A stretch of DNA of 12,381 nt from Thermoanaerobaculia bacterium (GTDB lineage: Bacteria; Acidobacteriota; Thermoanaerobaculia; Multivoradales; UBA5704). The first letter of the stretch is position 1, and each line of letters opens with the position of its first letter. The translations under genes were made by a program, and so were the position numbers. The stretch spans positions 1 to 12,381 of the forward strand of contig JASLEW010000838.1 of the NCBI GenBank assembly GCA_030150965.1, in the 5' to 3' direction. Below, piece after piece: positions 1 through 6,675 of this stretch. The notes under the pieces were generated by a model that was not told the origin of the DNA, did not search any database, and worked only from the letters and a program-made list of their open reading frames with translations.

Positions 1-135
1 TGGTAGTCGCGCCGCAATCCGGCTTCCTGGCCAGGCGCGCCGACGCAAGCGTAGCAGGGACTACGGTGAGGAGGCGCAACGCCGCCAGGGAGCCGGAGGG
101 CAAGCGAATACCATACGAACTGGCCGTGCGGGACA
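1..135. other. Non-coding end of window downstream of the radical SAM gene
   Basis: No gene is recognisable. The longest minus-strand frame starting with ATG here is about 17 codons. The stretch contains the perfect 10-bp palindrome CCTGGCCAGG (26..35) and a 4-bp-arm hairpin GTAG/CTAC (51..64). Neither is followed by a T run on the minus strand, so no terminator is called. Confidence 0.3.
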
Positions 136-1491
136 CTAGACATGCACCCGCGTGCGGCTGGGGGCACGGCTGCCGGTGAGCTTCTTCAACGAGCCTTCGA
201 GCACCCGGCTCACGTAGTCGCCGTAGACGATGCCGCGGTCGGTCAGGCGGATCTCCCGGTCGTCCACGGCGAGGAAGCCGTCGCCGCCCAGGCGCGCCAG
301 GTCGTCGGCGCAGACCTGCAGCAGGTCGAGCCCGTGCCGCTCGCGGAAGCGGCGGTGGTCGAGCGCCACCAGCTTGATGCCCATCACCGCCTCGCGCACG
401 ATGAGATCGAAGCTGGTGCAGTTGTAGGCGCGGACCACCGGCAGCTCCTGGCGCGCGATCGCCGCGGTGTAGGCCGGGATGTCGTTGGTGTTCTGATACT
501 GCCAGCTGCCGAGCGAGCCGTAGGCCGAGACGCCGCAGGCGTAGCTGTCGCCGCCCAGCCAGCGGTTGCGGGTGTTGAGCTGATCGTGCCCGCCGCCCTT
601 GGTGAAGGTGAAGGTGTTGACGGCGTGGTAATCGTGCCGCTTGAGCTCGCCGATGGCATACTCGATGAACTCCAGCTCCTGCTCCTCGCCGGGCAGCGCC
701 ACCTCGCCGTGCTTCTCCGCCGAGTAGTACGGAGTGTTGGCGTAGAGCTCCAGCTTGTAGATGGTGATGTTGTGCACGTCGGCCTCGAGCGCCCGGCGCA
801 CCGAGTAGGCCCAGGTCTCCATCGTCTCGCCGGCCAGCCCGCTGATCAGATCGACGTTGACCTCGGCGCCGGTGGCCTTGGCCAGCGCGATGGCGCGGAA
901 GGTCTGCTCCTCGGTGTCGCGGCGGCCGGTCTGGAAGACGATCTCCTCCTTGAACGACTGGATGCCCAGGCTGATGCGGTTGACCTTGTGACGGGCGAGC
1001 AGCGCCGCCTTGCGCTCGGTCAGGGTCACCGGCTCGCCCTCGAAGGTGATCTGCGGGTCGGCGAGGGTGAAGTTCTCGTTGAGCGCCGCGAACAGCCGGT
1101 CGATGCTCTCCTCCGACATCAGGCTCGGCGTGCCGCCGCCGAAGTAGACCGTCGCCACCGGCCGCTTCTCCAACCCGAAGTGGCGCGCACCGAGCGCCAT
1201 CTCGGCGCACACCGAGCGCACGTAGGTGTCGATGTCCGCCAGCCGGTTCTCCTTGAGGGTGGTGGTCTTGAAGTAGCAGTAGGCGCAGCGCTGGATGCAG
1301 TACGGCATGTGGACGTAGATGTTCAGCGCCTGCGGCTGCAGCCCCGCCGCCACCGCCTCCTTGTGCCAGAAGCGGAACTGCGGATAGTTGATGATGACAC
1401 CCTTGCGCGACAGCTCCGGCGATGCGGGCGCCGCCGCCGCCGGCGCCTCCTCAGCGGGCGCCGCAGGCTGGTCCTTGATGATCTCGAGCAT
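136..1491 (-). CDS. HemW-like (coproporphyrinogen III oxidase family) radical SAM protein
   Basis: A 451-residue radical SAM enzyme. The 4Fe-4S/SAM motif CxxxCxxC is C65, C69 and C72 (1276..1299), followed by GGGTPS at 118-123, a LGIQSF strand near 175-180 and a NVDLISGL strand at 212-219, all as in the HemN/HemW family. The C-terminal part (about 375-430) matches the HemN-type accessory domain, with LTDRG at 416-420. Differences from housekeeping HemW are the first Cys cluster followed by YF instead of the usual DF, GEP where ANP is usual, and NTRNRW (306-311) where HemW has the heme-binding HNxxYW. An Ala/Pro-rich N-terminal extension (about 9-25) is also unusual. The ATG at 1491 has an AAAGGA ribosome binding site 7 nt upstream. 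The gene is last in the visible run, 53 nt after the beta-sandwich gene stop. A chemical tailoring role (for example methylation or cyclisation, as in class C radical SAM methylases) is inference; heme metabolism cannot be excluded. Confidence 0.93.
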   Translation of the reverse strand: MLEIIKDQPAAPAEEAPAAAAPASPELSRKGVIINYPQFRFWHKEAVAAGLQPQALNIYVHMPYCIQRCAYCYFKTTTLKENRLADIDTYVRSVCAEMALGARHFGLEKRPVATVYFGGGTPSLMSEESIDRLFAALNENFTLADPQITFEGEPVTLTERKAALLARHKVNRISLGIQSFKEEIVFQTGRRDTEEQTFRAIALAKATGAEVNVDLISGLAGETMETWAYSVRRALEADVHNITIYKLELYANTPYYSAEKHGEVALPGEEQELEFIEYAIGELKRHDYHAVNTFTFTKGGGHDQLNTRNRWLGGDSYACGVSAYGSLGSWQYQNTNDIPAYTAAIARQELPVVRAYNCTSFDLIVREAVMGIKLVALDHRRFRERHGLDLLQVCADDLARLGGDGFLAVDDREIRLTDRGIVYGDYVSRVLEGSLKKLTGSRAPSRTRVHV

Positions 1492-1498
1492 GATCGTT

Positions 1499-1504
1499 TC
1501 CTTT
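1499..1504 (-). promoter_or_regulatory. Ribosome binding site of the radical SAM gene
   Basis: AAAGGA on the minus strand lies 7 nt before the ATG at 1491. Its first A is also the last base of the TGA stop of the 14-codon ORF. The upstream ORF therefore terminates exactly at the radical SAM initiation site, which would allow translational coupling. Confidence 0.6.
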
Positions 1505-1548
1505 CATCTGCCGGCCGGCGGCAGCAGCTGCTGATCGGTGCGGTTCAT
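1504..1548 (-). CDS. Possible 14-codon ORF between the beta-sandwich and radical SAM genes
   Basis: The frame reads MNRTDQQLLPPAGR followed by TGA. Its ATG overlaps the stop of the preceding gene (ATGA, 4-nt overlap) and a GGAG lies 8 nt upstream (1557..1560), within the end of that gene. It stops 12 nt before the radical SAM ATG. This is the arrangement expected of a translated leader or a very short peptide gene. No family can be assigned to 14 residues. It could be a coupling ORF, a mini precursor peptide for the adjacent radical SAM enzyme, or chance. There is no Cys; one Thr, two Gln, two Pro and two Arg are present. The start context and position are seen directly; any function is inference. 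Confidence 0.3.
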   Translation of the reverse strand: MNRTDQQLLPPAGR

Positions 1549-2684
1549 TGCTGAAACTCCAGTCCCGCGGAGTCGGCGAACCTGGCCTGCACTCCCCAGC
1601 CGCCGCGGTGGTCCTCCGAAACTGCCAGCACGAGCTCGTTCTCGCCGCGGACCAGCGGCAGGTAGAGCGCGTCGTAGTAGCCGATGCTGCCCAAAAACCG
1701 GTAGTCGCGCGACCCCTGCCCGTCGTCGCCGCGGTAGAGCAGGCGGCGGTTGAGGTAGAGGCGCACGCGGTCGCTGAAGCCGAAGTCGAGGCGCCGCACG
1801 CCGTCCTGCTCGGCGACCACCACGGTGCGCGCCAGGACGGTGTTCCTGCCCAGCACGATGCCCTGCACCCGGGCGAGGTTGGCGAGCCCCGCCGGCTCGG
1901 CGTCGAGGCGGCTCCAGGTGCGCGCGGCGAGGTCGCCCTCGCCGAGCTCCAGCTTCTCCTCCAGCCGGTCCTCGCGGAAGGCGTCGGAGACCCACCAGCG
2001 GCGGATGGTGCCGGGGGCACCGCCGGAGACCGCCGCCCCGAAGCCGGCAGGAGCGCTCCCCTGCCGGCCGGGAAGCGCCTCCGCCACGTCCGCCGGGTTG
2101 GTCAGGGGGCGGAAGGAGAAATTCGCGAAGTGCGCGGGGGCGAAGTCGAGCGCGCTGACCCCGATGCCGCCGGCCGCCGCCGGGCGCTTCAGCTCCTCGA
2201 CGACCAGCAGCGGCGCGGCGCCGTCGCCCAGGTAGATCGCGGCCCGCGGTCCGGCGAAGACCACCGCCAGGCGCACCCAGGCGTCGCGCGGATGGACCGC
2301 CGGCACCGCGTAGCGCTCGCCGTGATAGAGCTGCCAGCCCCAGACCCCGTTCCACACCGGCGTGTACTGGGTGGCGTCCGGGTTTCCCGACTGGTGGGGC
2401 CGCAGATAGAACTCCTCGTAGTTCCCCTCGTCCTCGACGCGCCAGATCGCCCCCATGAAGCCGCGCTCGCCGCCGAACGCCACGTCCACCGCGAGCACGC
2501 CGTCGGTGAAGCGCTGGCCGGCCACGGTGGCGATGCCGCCCTTGAGGTACAGGCTGCGGCGCCCCAGGTGGTCCTCCACCCGGCAATGGGCGGCGTGACG
2601 CACCCAGCCGTCGCCGTCGAAGGGCACCGCCGTCATCTCCGGCCGCAGATCGGGCCGCGTGCCGGTCGTCGTCTCCTGCGTCAT
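1545..2684 (-). CDS. Two-domain beta-sandwich protein (LamG/concanavalin-like plus galactose-binding-like), function unknown
   Basis: About 379 residues with the chosen start. The N-terminal domain (about 20-193) looks like a concanavalin A-like/LamG or DUF1080-type jelly roll: alternating strands, the aromatic core GFMGAIWRVED, EEFYLRP, a conserved-looking WNGVWGWQLYHG, then a strand-rich AWVRLAVVF. The C-terminal domain (about 225-370) resembles the galactose-binding-like fold seen attached to glycoside hydrolases, with VRLYLNRRLLYRGDD, a YYDALYLPL strand, GENELVLAV and GGWGV. No signal peptide, membrane segment or obvious catalytic acid pair is visible, so it is probably cytoplasmic and may bind a carbohydrate or lipid-like ligand. 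The ATG at 2684 is preferred because GGAGACGAGG (2691..2700) places GAGG 6 nt upstream. An in-frame ATG at 2744 would add 20 low-complexity residues without a clear ribosome binding site. It lies 73 nt after the NRPS stop, probably in the same operon. Enzymatic function is unassigned. Confidence 0.88.
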   Translation of the reverse strand: MTQETTTGTRPDLRPEMTAVPFDGDGWVRHAAHCRVEDHLGRRSLYLKGGIATVAGQRFTDGVLAVDVAFGGERGFMGAIWRVEDEGNYEEFYLRPHQSGNPDATQYTPVWNGVWGWQLYHGERYAVPAVHPRDAWVRLAVVFAGPRAAIYLGDGAAPLLVVEELKRPAAAGGIGVSALDFAPAHFANFSFRPLTNPADVAEALPGRQGSAPAGFGAAVSGGAPGTIRRWWVSDAFREDRLEEKLELGEGDLAARTWSRLDAEPAGLANLARVQGIVLGRNTVLARTVVVAEQDGVRRLDFGFSDRVRLYLNRRLLYRGDDGQGSRDYRFLGSIGYYDALYLPLVRGENELVLAVSEDHRGGWGVQARFADSAGLEFQQ

Positions 2685-2690
2685 GCCGGA

Positions 2691-2700
2691 CCTCGTCTCC
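2691..2700 (-). promoter_or_regulatory. Ribosome binding site deciding the start of the beta-sandwich gene
   Basis: GGAGACGAGG on the minus strand puts GAGG 6 nt before the ATG at 2684. The alternative in-frame ATG at 2744 has no comparable site, so the shorter protein is favoured. Confidence 0.55.
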
Positions 2701-2757
2701 CGCCGGGTGCCGGGATCGTCATCGGCTCCGCCGCCGCCGGCCATCCGCGCCGCGCGC

Positions 2758-5700
2758 TCATCCGGCCGACCCCTGTTCTCTTTCCGCGAGCCTGCGCATC
2801 AGCTTCTGGAGCTCGCGCTCCGAGAGGCCGGAGTCCGCGAACTCGATGGCGGCGGAGCTGTCTTCTGCTGAGGAGGTGAGCGGCGCCGCCTCCGCCGTGA
2901 CAGCCTCCGGCCCGGCGGCGTCCTGAGCGATCGGCTCGGCGACCGCGGCCAGCTCGGCGATGGTGGGATGACGGAAGATCTGGCGCGGCGTCAGCCTGAG
3001 CCCCGCCTGCGCGGCGCGCGACAGCACCTGGATGCCGAGGATCGAATCGCCGCCCAGGGCGAAGAAGTTGTCGTGGATGCCGAGGTCCTGGCGCCCCAGG
3101 AGCTGGGACCAGATCGCCGTCAGGGCCTTCTCGGCGGCGGTCTCCGGCGGCGCCGTGCGCGCGGCGGTGGCCGCCTCCTCCTCGCGCGGCTCGGGCAGCG
3201 CCCGGCGGTCCACCTTGCCGCTCGGCGAGAGCGGCAGGCTGGGCAGGAACACCCACGAGGAGGGGATCATCGTCCGCGGCAGCTTCCCCAGGAGGTGCGC
3301 CCGCAGGCCGAGGGCGCCGGGGGAGCTCTCCCCCGGAGCCGCCGCGGCGGCCAGGGCCGCCGACGGGTCGGATGGCACCACGTAGGCCACCAACCGGACC
3401 GTCCCGGCGACCTGGCGCGCCACCACCACCGCCTCGCGCACCGACCCGTGGCCGGCCAGGGCGTGCTCGATCTCGCCCAGCTCGATGCGCGCCCCCCAGA
3501 GCTTGATCTGGTGGTCGATCCGCCCCAGGAACTCCAGCTCGCCGCTGCCGCGGTGGCGCACCAGGTCGCCGGTGCGGTAGAGCCGGCCGCCCGGCTCGGC
3601 GGCGAACGGATCCGGGATGAAGCGCTCGGCCGACAGCTCCGGGCGGCCGAGGTAGCCGCGGGCGACCTGCACGCCGCCGATGTGCAGCTCGCCGGCGGCG
3701 CCGATCGGGACCGGTTGCTGGCGGCGGTCCAGCACGTGCAGCCGGACGTTGGCGATCGGCCTGCCGATCGGCACCGGGCGGGCGTCGGCCGCGGGGATGC
3801 AGGGCCACCAGGAGACCTCCACCGCCGCCTCCGCCGGGCCGTAGAGGTTGTGCAGCTCGACGCCGAGGTGCCCCAGGACGGCGTGGAAGCGGGCGGCGAG
3901 CTCGCGCCCGAGCGCCTCGCCGCTCAGCAGCACGCGGCGCAGGCCGGCGCAGGCCGCGAGCCCCGGCTGATCCAGGAAGACCTGCAGCATGGAGGGGACG
4001 AAGTGGACGACGGTCACGCGCGAGCGCGCGATCTCGTCGCGCAGGTAGGGCGGGTCCAGGTGCCCCCCCGGCCGCGCCACCACCAGGCAGGCGCCGCTCA
4101 AGAGCGGCCAGAAGAACTCCCAGACCGCGACGTCGAAGCTCGCCGGGGTCTTCTGCAGCACCCGGTCCGCCACCGTCAGCGGCAGGACCTCCTGCACCCA
4201 CAGCAGGCGGTTGACGATGCCGCGATGGCTGTTCATCGCCCCCTTGGGGCGGCCGGTCGAGCCCGAGGTGTAGACCACGTAGGCGAGGTCGTCGGGGCAC
4301 GGCGGCGACCAGGAGGCGCAGGACGAGCCGGAGGCGCCGGAGGCCCCGGCGGCGGCCGGGTTGCCCGGATCGGGGCCGCGCCGCCAGGCGGCGTCCGCCT
4401 GGTCGACCAGCACGGCACGGGCGGCGGTGGCGGCCAGCAGCGGCGCGGTCCGCTCCTCGCCGAGCGCCACCTCCACGCTGGCATCGGCGAGCATGTAGGC
4501 GATCCGCTCCGCGGGGTAGGAGGGATCGATCGGCACGAAGGCGCCGCCGGCCTTGAGCGTCGCCACCAGGGCCACGATCAGGTCGGCCGACCGCTCCAGG
4601 CACAGCCCCACCCGCACGTCCGGCCCGACGCCCAGCCGCATCAGGTGATGGGCCAGGCGGTTGGCGCGCGCGTTCAGCTCGCGGTAGGTCAGCGCCTCGC
4701 CGGCGAAGACCACCGCCGGCGCCTCGGGGGTGCGCTCCACCCGCGCTTCGATCAGCTGGTGGAGGCACGCGCCGCTGCCGGGGGCGGCGGTGGCGTTCCA
4801 CTCGCGCACGAGCTGCTGCTGCTCGGCCGGGCCGAGCAGCGGCAGCTCGGAGAGGCGCCGCCGCGGATCGGCGGTCATCGCCGACAGCAGGTTTCCCAGG
4901 TGGCCGAGCAGGCGCCGCGCGGTCGCGGCGTCGAGCAGGTCGAGGTTCCACTCGCAGGCGGCGGCCAGATCGCCGTCCAGCTCGGCGGCGAGCAGCGTGA
5001 GATCGAGCTGCGCCGCGGGCCGCTCCAGGGCGAGCGATTCGAGCGTCAGGCCGCCGGTGTGGACGCGGGCCCCGCCCTCGCCCAGCGCGAAGGCCGCCAG
5101 GTTGGCCAGCTCCGGCACCGGCGAGCGCTCCAGCACCAGCATCGCCTGGAACACCGCCGGACGGCTCGGATCGCGCGCCGCGCCCAGCCCCTCGGCCAGG
5201 AGCGGGAACGGCAGCTCCTGCCGCGCCAGGGCGTCGAGCGTGGCGCGCCGCGCCCGCGCCACCAGCGCCGGCACGTGGGGGTCGCCGGCCAGCGCGGCGC
5301 GGATCGGCACCGGGTTGACCAGGTAGCCGACGAGCCCGGAGAGCCCGTGCGCGCCGCGCCCGGCGGTCGGGGTGCCGACCAGGAAGTCCTCCTGCCCGCC
5401 GTGGCGGGCGAGCAGGGCCTCGAAGGCGGCCAGGAGCACCATGAAGAGCGTCGCCTCCGACTGCCGCGCCAGGGCGGCGGCGGCCAGGGCCAGATCGCGC
5501 CCCAGGCGCCGGCCGAGGAGCGCGCCGCGGAAGGTCTGGACCTCGGGCCGCGGCCGGTCCAGGGGCAGGTCGAGCGCCGGCGCGCCGGCCAGCTGCTGCC
5601 GCGCCCGCTCCAGCATCGCGTCGTACCCTCCGGCCGCGCGCTCCCGCCGCTCCCGCGCCACCACCTCGGCCGGGTGCACGGCGAGCGGGGGGAGGGCGGC

Positions 5701-6525
5701 GCCGTCGCCGCGGGCGAGCAGCTCCCCCAGCTCGCGCAGCAGCACGGTGAGCGACCAGAAGTCCGCCGCGATGTGGTGCACCGCGAGGACCAGCACGCTC
5801 TCGCCCGGGTGTCGCGGTCCGCGGTCGAGGAGCACCGCCCGCAGCACCGGCCCGCGCTCCAGATCGAACGGCCGCCAGGCCGCCTCCCGCACGCGCCGCC
5901 CGAGCTCCTCGCCGCTCAGGCCCGCGGCGTCCTCCCGCGCCCACGCCGCCGCGGCCTGGGCCGCCGCCGACTGCACGCGCTGGAGCGGTCCCCGGGGACC
6001 GCCGGCATAGGTCGTGCGCAGCGCCGGATGGCGCTCGACGAGGGCGAGGAGGGCGCGGCCGAGCGCCGCCTGGTCGACCTCCTCCCCCAGCCGCGCGGCG
6101 CCGGCGATGGTGTAGGCCGCGCTGGCCGGCGCCAGGCCGTGGAGGACCCAGAGCGCCTGCTGGCCGAGGGAGAGCGGATACTCGCCGGGAGGCTCAGGAG
6201 CGGCGCTTGAAGAAGCTGGGGCCTCGCGGCCGGCGGCGGCCTGCGCCGCCACCTCGCGCGCGGCCTCGGCGATGGAGCATCCGGCGAGCAGGTCCGCCAG
6301 CGCCGGCGCGGCCCCGAACTCCTCCTCCACGGCATGGCACAGCTCGACCGCCGCCAGCGAATCGAGACCGAACGACGACATCGGCCGCCGGCGGTCGATG
6401 CGTGCCGGTTCGAGCCCGACCAGCCGTGCCAGCGCCGCCTGCAGGAAGGCTTCGATGCCGTCGATCGTCGCGGCCTCGCGGGACAGACGGGGAGGGCTTC
6501 CGCGCCAGATTGACGGCCCCACCAT
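2758..6525 (-). CDS. Nonribosomal peptide synthetase, ACP-C-A(Ser)-PCP, with C-terminal docking-like tail
   Basis: 1255 residues. Domains: acyl carrier protein (about 22-95; FGLDSL with phosphopantetheine Ser56), condensation (about 113-560; HHIAADF at 250-256, RTTY, later VGYLVNPVPIR), adenylation (about 585-1110; LTYREL, YTSGSTGRPKG with K761, FDVAVWE at D798, NLYGPAE, YRTGD, GRIDHQIK, catalytic K1104), and PCP (about 1140-1210; LGGDSI with Ser1161). Residues read by eye at the ten Stachelhaus positions are D-V-W-H-L-S-L-V-E-K, close to the known serine code DVWHLSLIDK. The ACP resembles those fused to fatty acyl-AMP ligases, so this protein probably acylates serine from a lipid donor loaded in trans (inference). 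There is no thioesterase, epimerase or reductase domain; the tail after 1210 ends in an amphipathic ELQKLMRRLAER segment. The start at 6525 follows an in-frame TAA (6529..6531), so the frame cannot extend further, but there is no clear ribosome binding site. A low-complexity Ala/Gly/Ser linker (about 722-745) sits between A2 and A3. Confidence 0.96.
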   Translation of the reverse strand: MVGPSIWRGSPPRLSREAATIDGIEAFLQAALARLVGLEPARIDRRRPMSSFGLDSLAAVELCHAVEEEFGAAPALADLLAGCSIAEAAREVAAQAAAGREAPASSSAAPEPPGEYPLSLGQQALWVLHGLAPASAAYTIAGAARLGEEVDQAALGRALLALVERHPALRTTYAGGPRGPLQRVQSAAAQAAAAWAREDAAGLSGEELGRRVREAAWRPFDLERGPVLRAVLLDRGPRHPGESVLVLAVHHIAADFWSLTVLLRELGELLARGDGAALPPLAVHPAEVVARERRERAAGGYDAMLERARQQLAGAPALDLPLDRPRPEVQTFRGALLGRRLGRDLALAAAALARQSEATLFMVLLAAFEALLARHGGQEDFLVGTPTAGRGAHGLSGLVGYLVNPVPIRAALAGDPHVPALVARARRATLDALARQELPFPLLAEGLGAARDPSRPAVFQAMLVLERSPVPELANLAAFALGEGGARVHTGGLTLESLALERPAAQLDLTLLAAELDGDLAAACEWNLDLLDAATARRLLGHLGNLLSAMTADPRRRLSELPLLGPAEQQQLVREWNATAAPGSGACLHQLIEARVERTPEAPAVVFAGEALTYRELNARANRLAHHLMRLGVGPDVRVGLCLERSADLIVALVATLKAGGAFVPIDPSYPAERIAYMLADASVEVALGEERTAPLLAATAARAVLVDQADAAWRRGPDPGNPAAAGASGASGSSCASWSPPCPDDLAYVVYTSGSTGRPKGAMNSHRGIVNRLLWVQEVLPLTVADRVLQKTPASFDVAVWEFFWPLLSGACLVVARPGGHLDPPYLRDEIARSRVTVVHFVPSMLQVFLDQPGLAACAGLRRVLLSGEALGRELAARFHAVLGHLGVELHNLYGPAEAAVEVSWWPCIPAADARPVPIGRPIANVRLHVLDRRQQPVPIGAAGELHIGGVQVARGYLGRPELSAERFIPDPFAAEPGGRLYRTGDLVRHRGSGELEFLGRIDHQIKLWGARIELGEIEHALAGHGSVREAVVVARQVAGTVRLVAYVVPSDPSAALAAAAAPGESSPGALGLRAHLLGKLPRTMIPSSWVFLPSLPLSPSGKVDRRALPEPREEEAATAARTAPPETAAEKALTAIWSQLLGRQDLGIHDNFFALGGDSILGIQVLSRAAQAGLRLTPRQIFRHPTIAELAAVAEPIAQDAAGPEAVTAEAAPLTSSAEDSSAAIEFADSGLSERELQKLMRRLAEREQGSAG

Positions 6526-6675
6526 AGCTTATACAGTATCGAGAGCCGTGGCGCCCGTGACATGCGCCGCATGCCGCGCGCCAAGTGACAGCTCGATTTT
6601 CCGCCCTCCTTTTCATCCTTGCCTTCATGACCGAAAGGCAGCTCCGCCCTCGCCGCGAAGGAACTTAAATGCGCT
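6526..6675 (-). promoter_or_regulatory. Intergenic region upstream of ACP-C-A-PCP NRPS, candidate promoter/operator
   Basis: This 150-nt gap is richer in A/T than the genes around it. On the minus strand it carries TATAAG ending 2 nt before the NRPS ATG, a 9-bp palindrome ATACTGTAT (6531..6539), the perfect 13-bp palindrome at 6561..6573, and a weak hairpin with GCCTT/AAGGC arms (6621..6639). An AAGGAGG near 6604..6610 has no start codon at a useful distance. No convincing -35/-10 pair could be placed. Presence of a promoter is inferred from gap size, composition and the palindromes. Confidence 0.3.
6561..6573. repeat. 13-bp perfect palindrome CATGCGCCGCATG
   Basis: Two 6-bp arms, CATGCG and CGCATG, are separated by one base, centred about 42 bp upstream of the NRPS start codon at 6525. 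The size and position suit a dimeric repressor operator, but no regulator is encoded in the window and the same motif was not noticed in the other intergenic gap. Confidence 0.4.

Noticed and set aside
26..64. Palindrome CCTGGCCAGG and GTAG/CTAC stem as a terminator of the operon
   Set aside because: Both stems are short or loop-less and lack a following T run on the minus strand.
142..1554. Plus-strand open frame of about 470 codons opposite the radical SAM gene
   Set aside because: It is antisense to a gene with clear family motifs, and its translation is an Arg/Val/Ala/Asp-biased product typical of a high-GC shadow frame.
2681..5944. Long minus-strand frame overlapping the NRPS in another frame
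   Set aside because: It is Arg/Ala/Gly/Pro-rich with no domain motifs; a GC-driven shadow of the real NRPS frame.
2968..6210. Plus-strand open frame of about 1080 codons opposite the NRPS
   Set aside because: The opposite strand encodes unmistakable ACP, C, A and PCP motifs; the plus-strand product has no recognisable domain and skewed composition.
6194..6628. Minus-strand frame starting at 6628 with a CxxCH-like CGACH
   Set aside because: It runs out of frame through the ACP coding region and becomes Arg/Gly-rich there. The heme-like motif lies in the intergenic gap and looks accidental; there is no sign it is a remnant of a missing N-terminal ligase.
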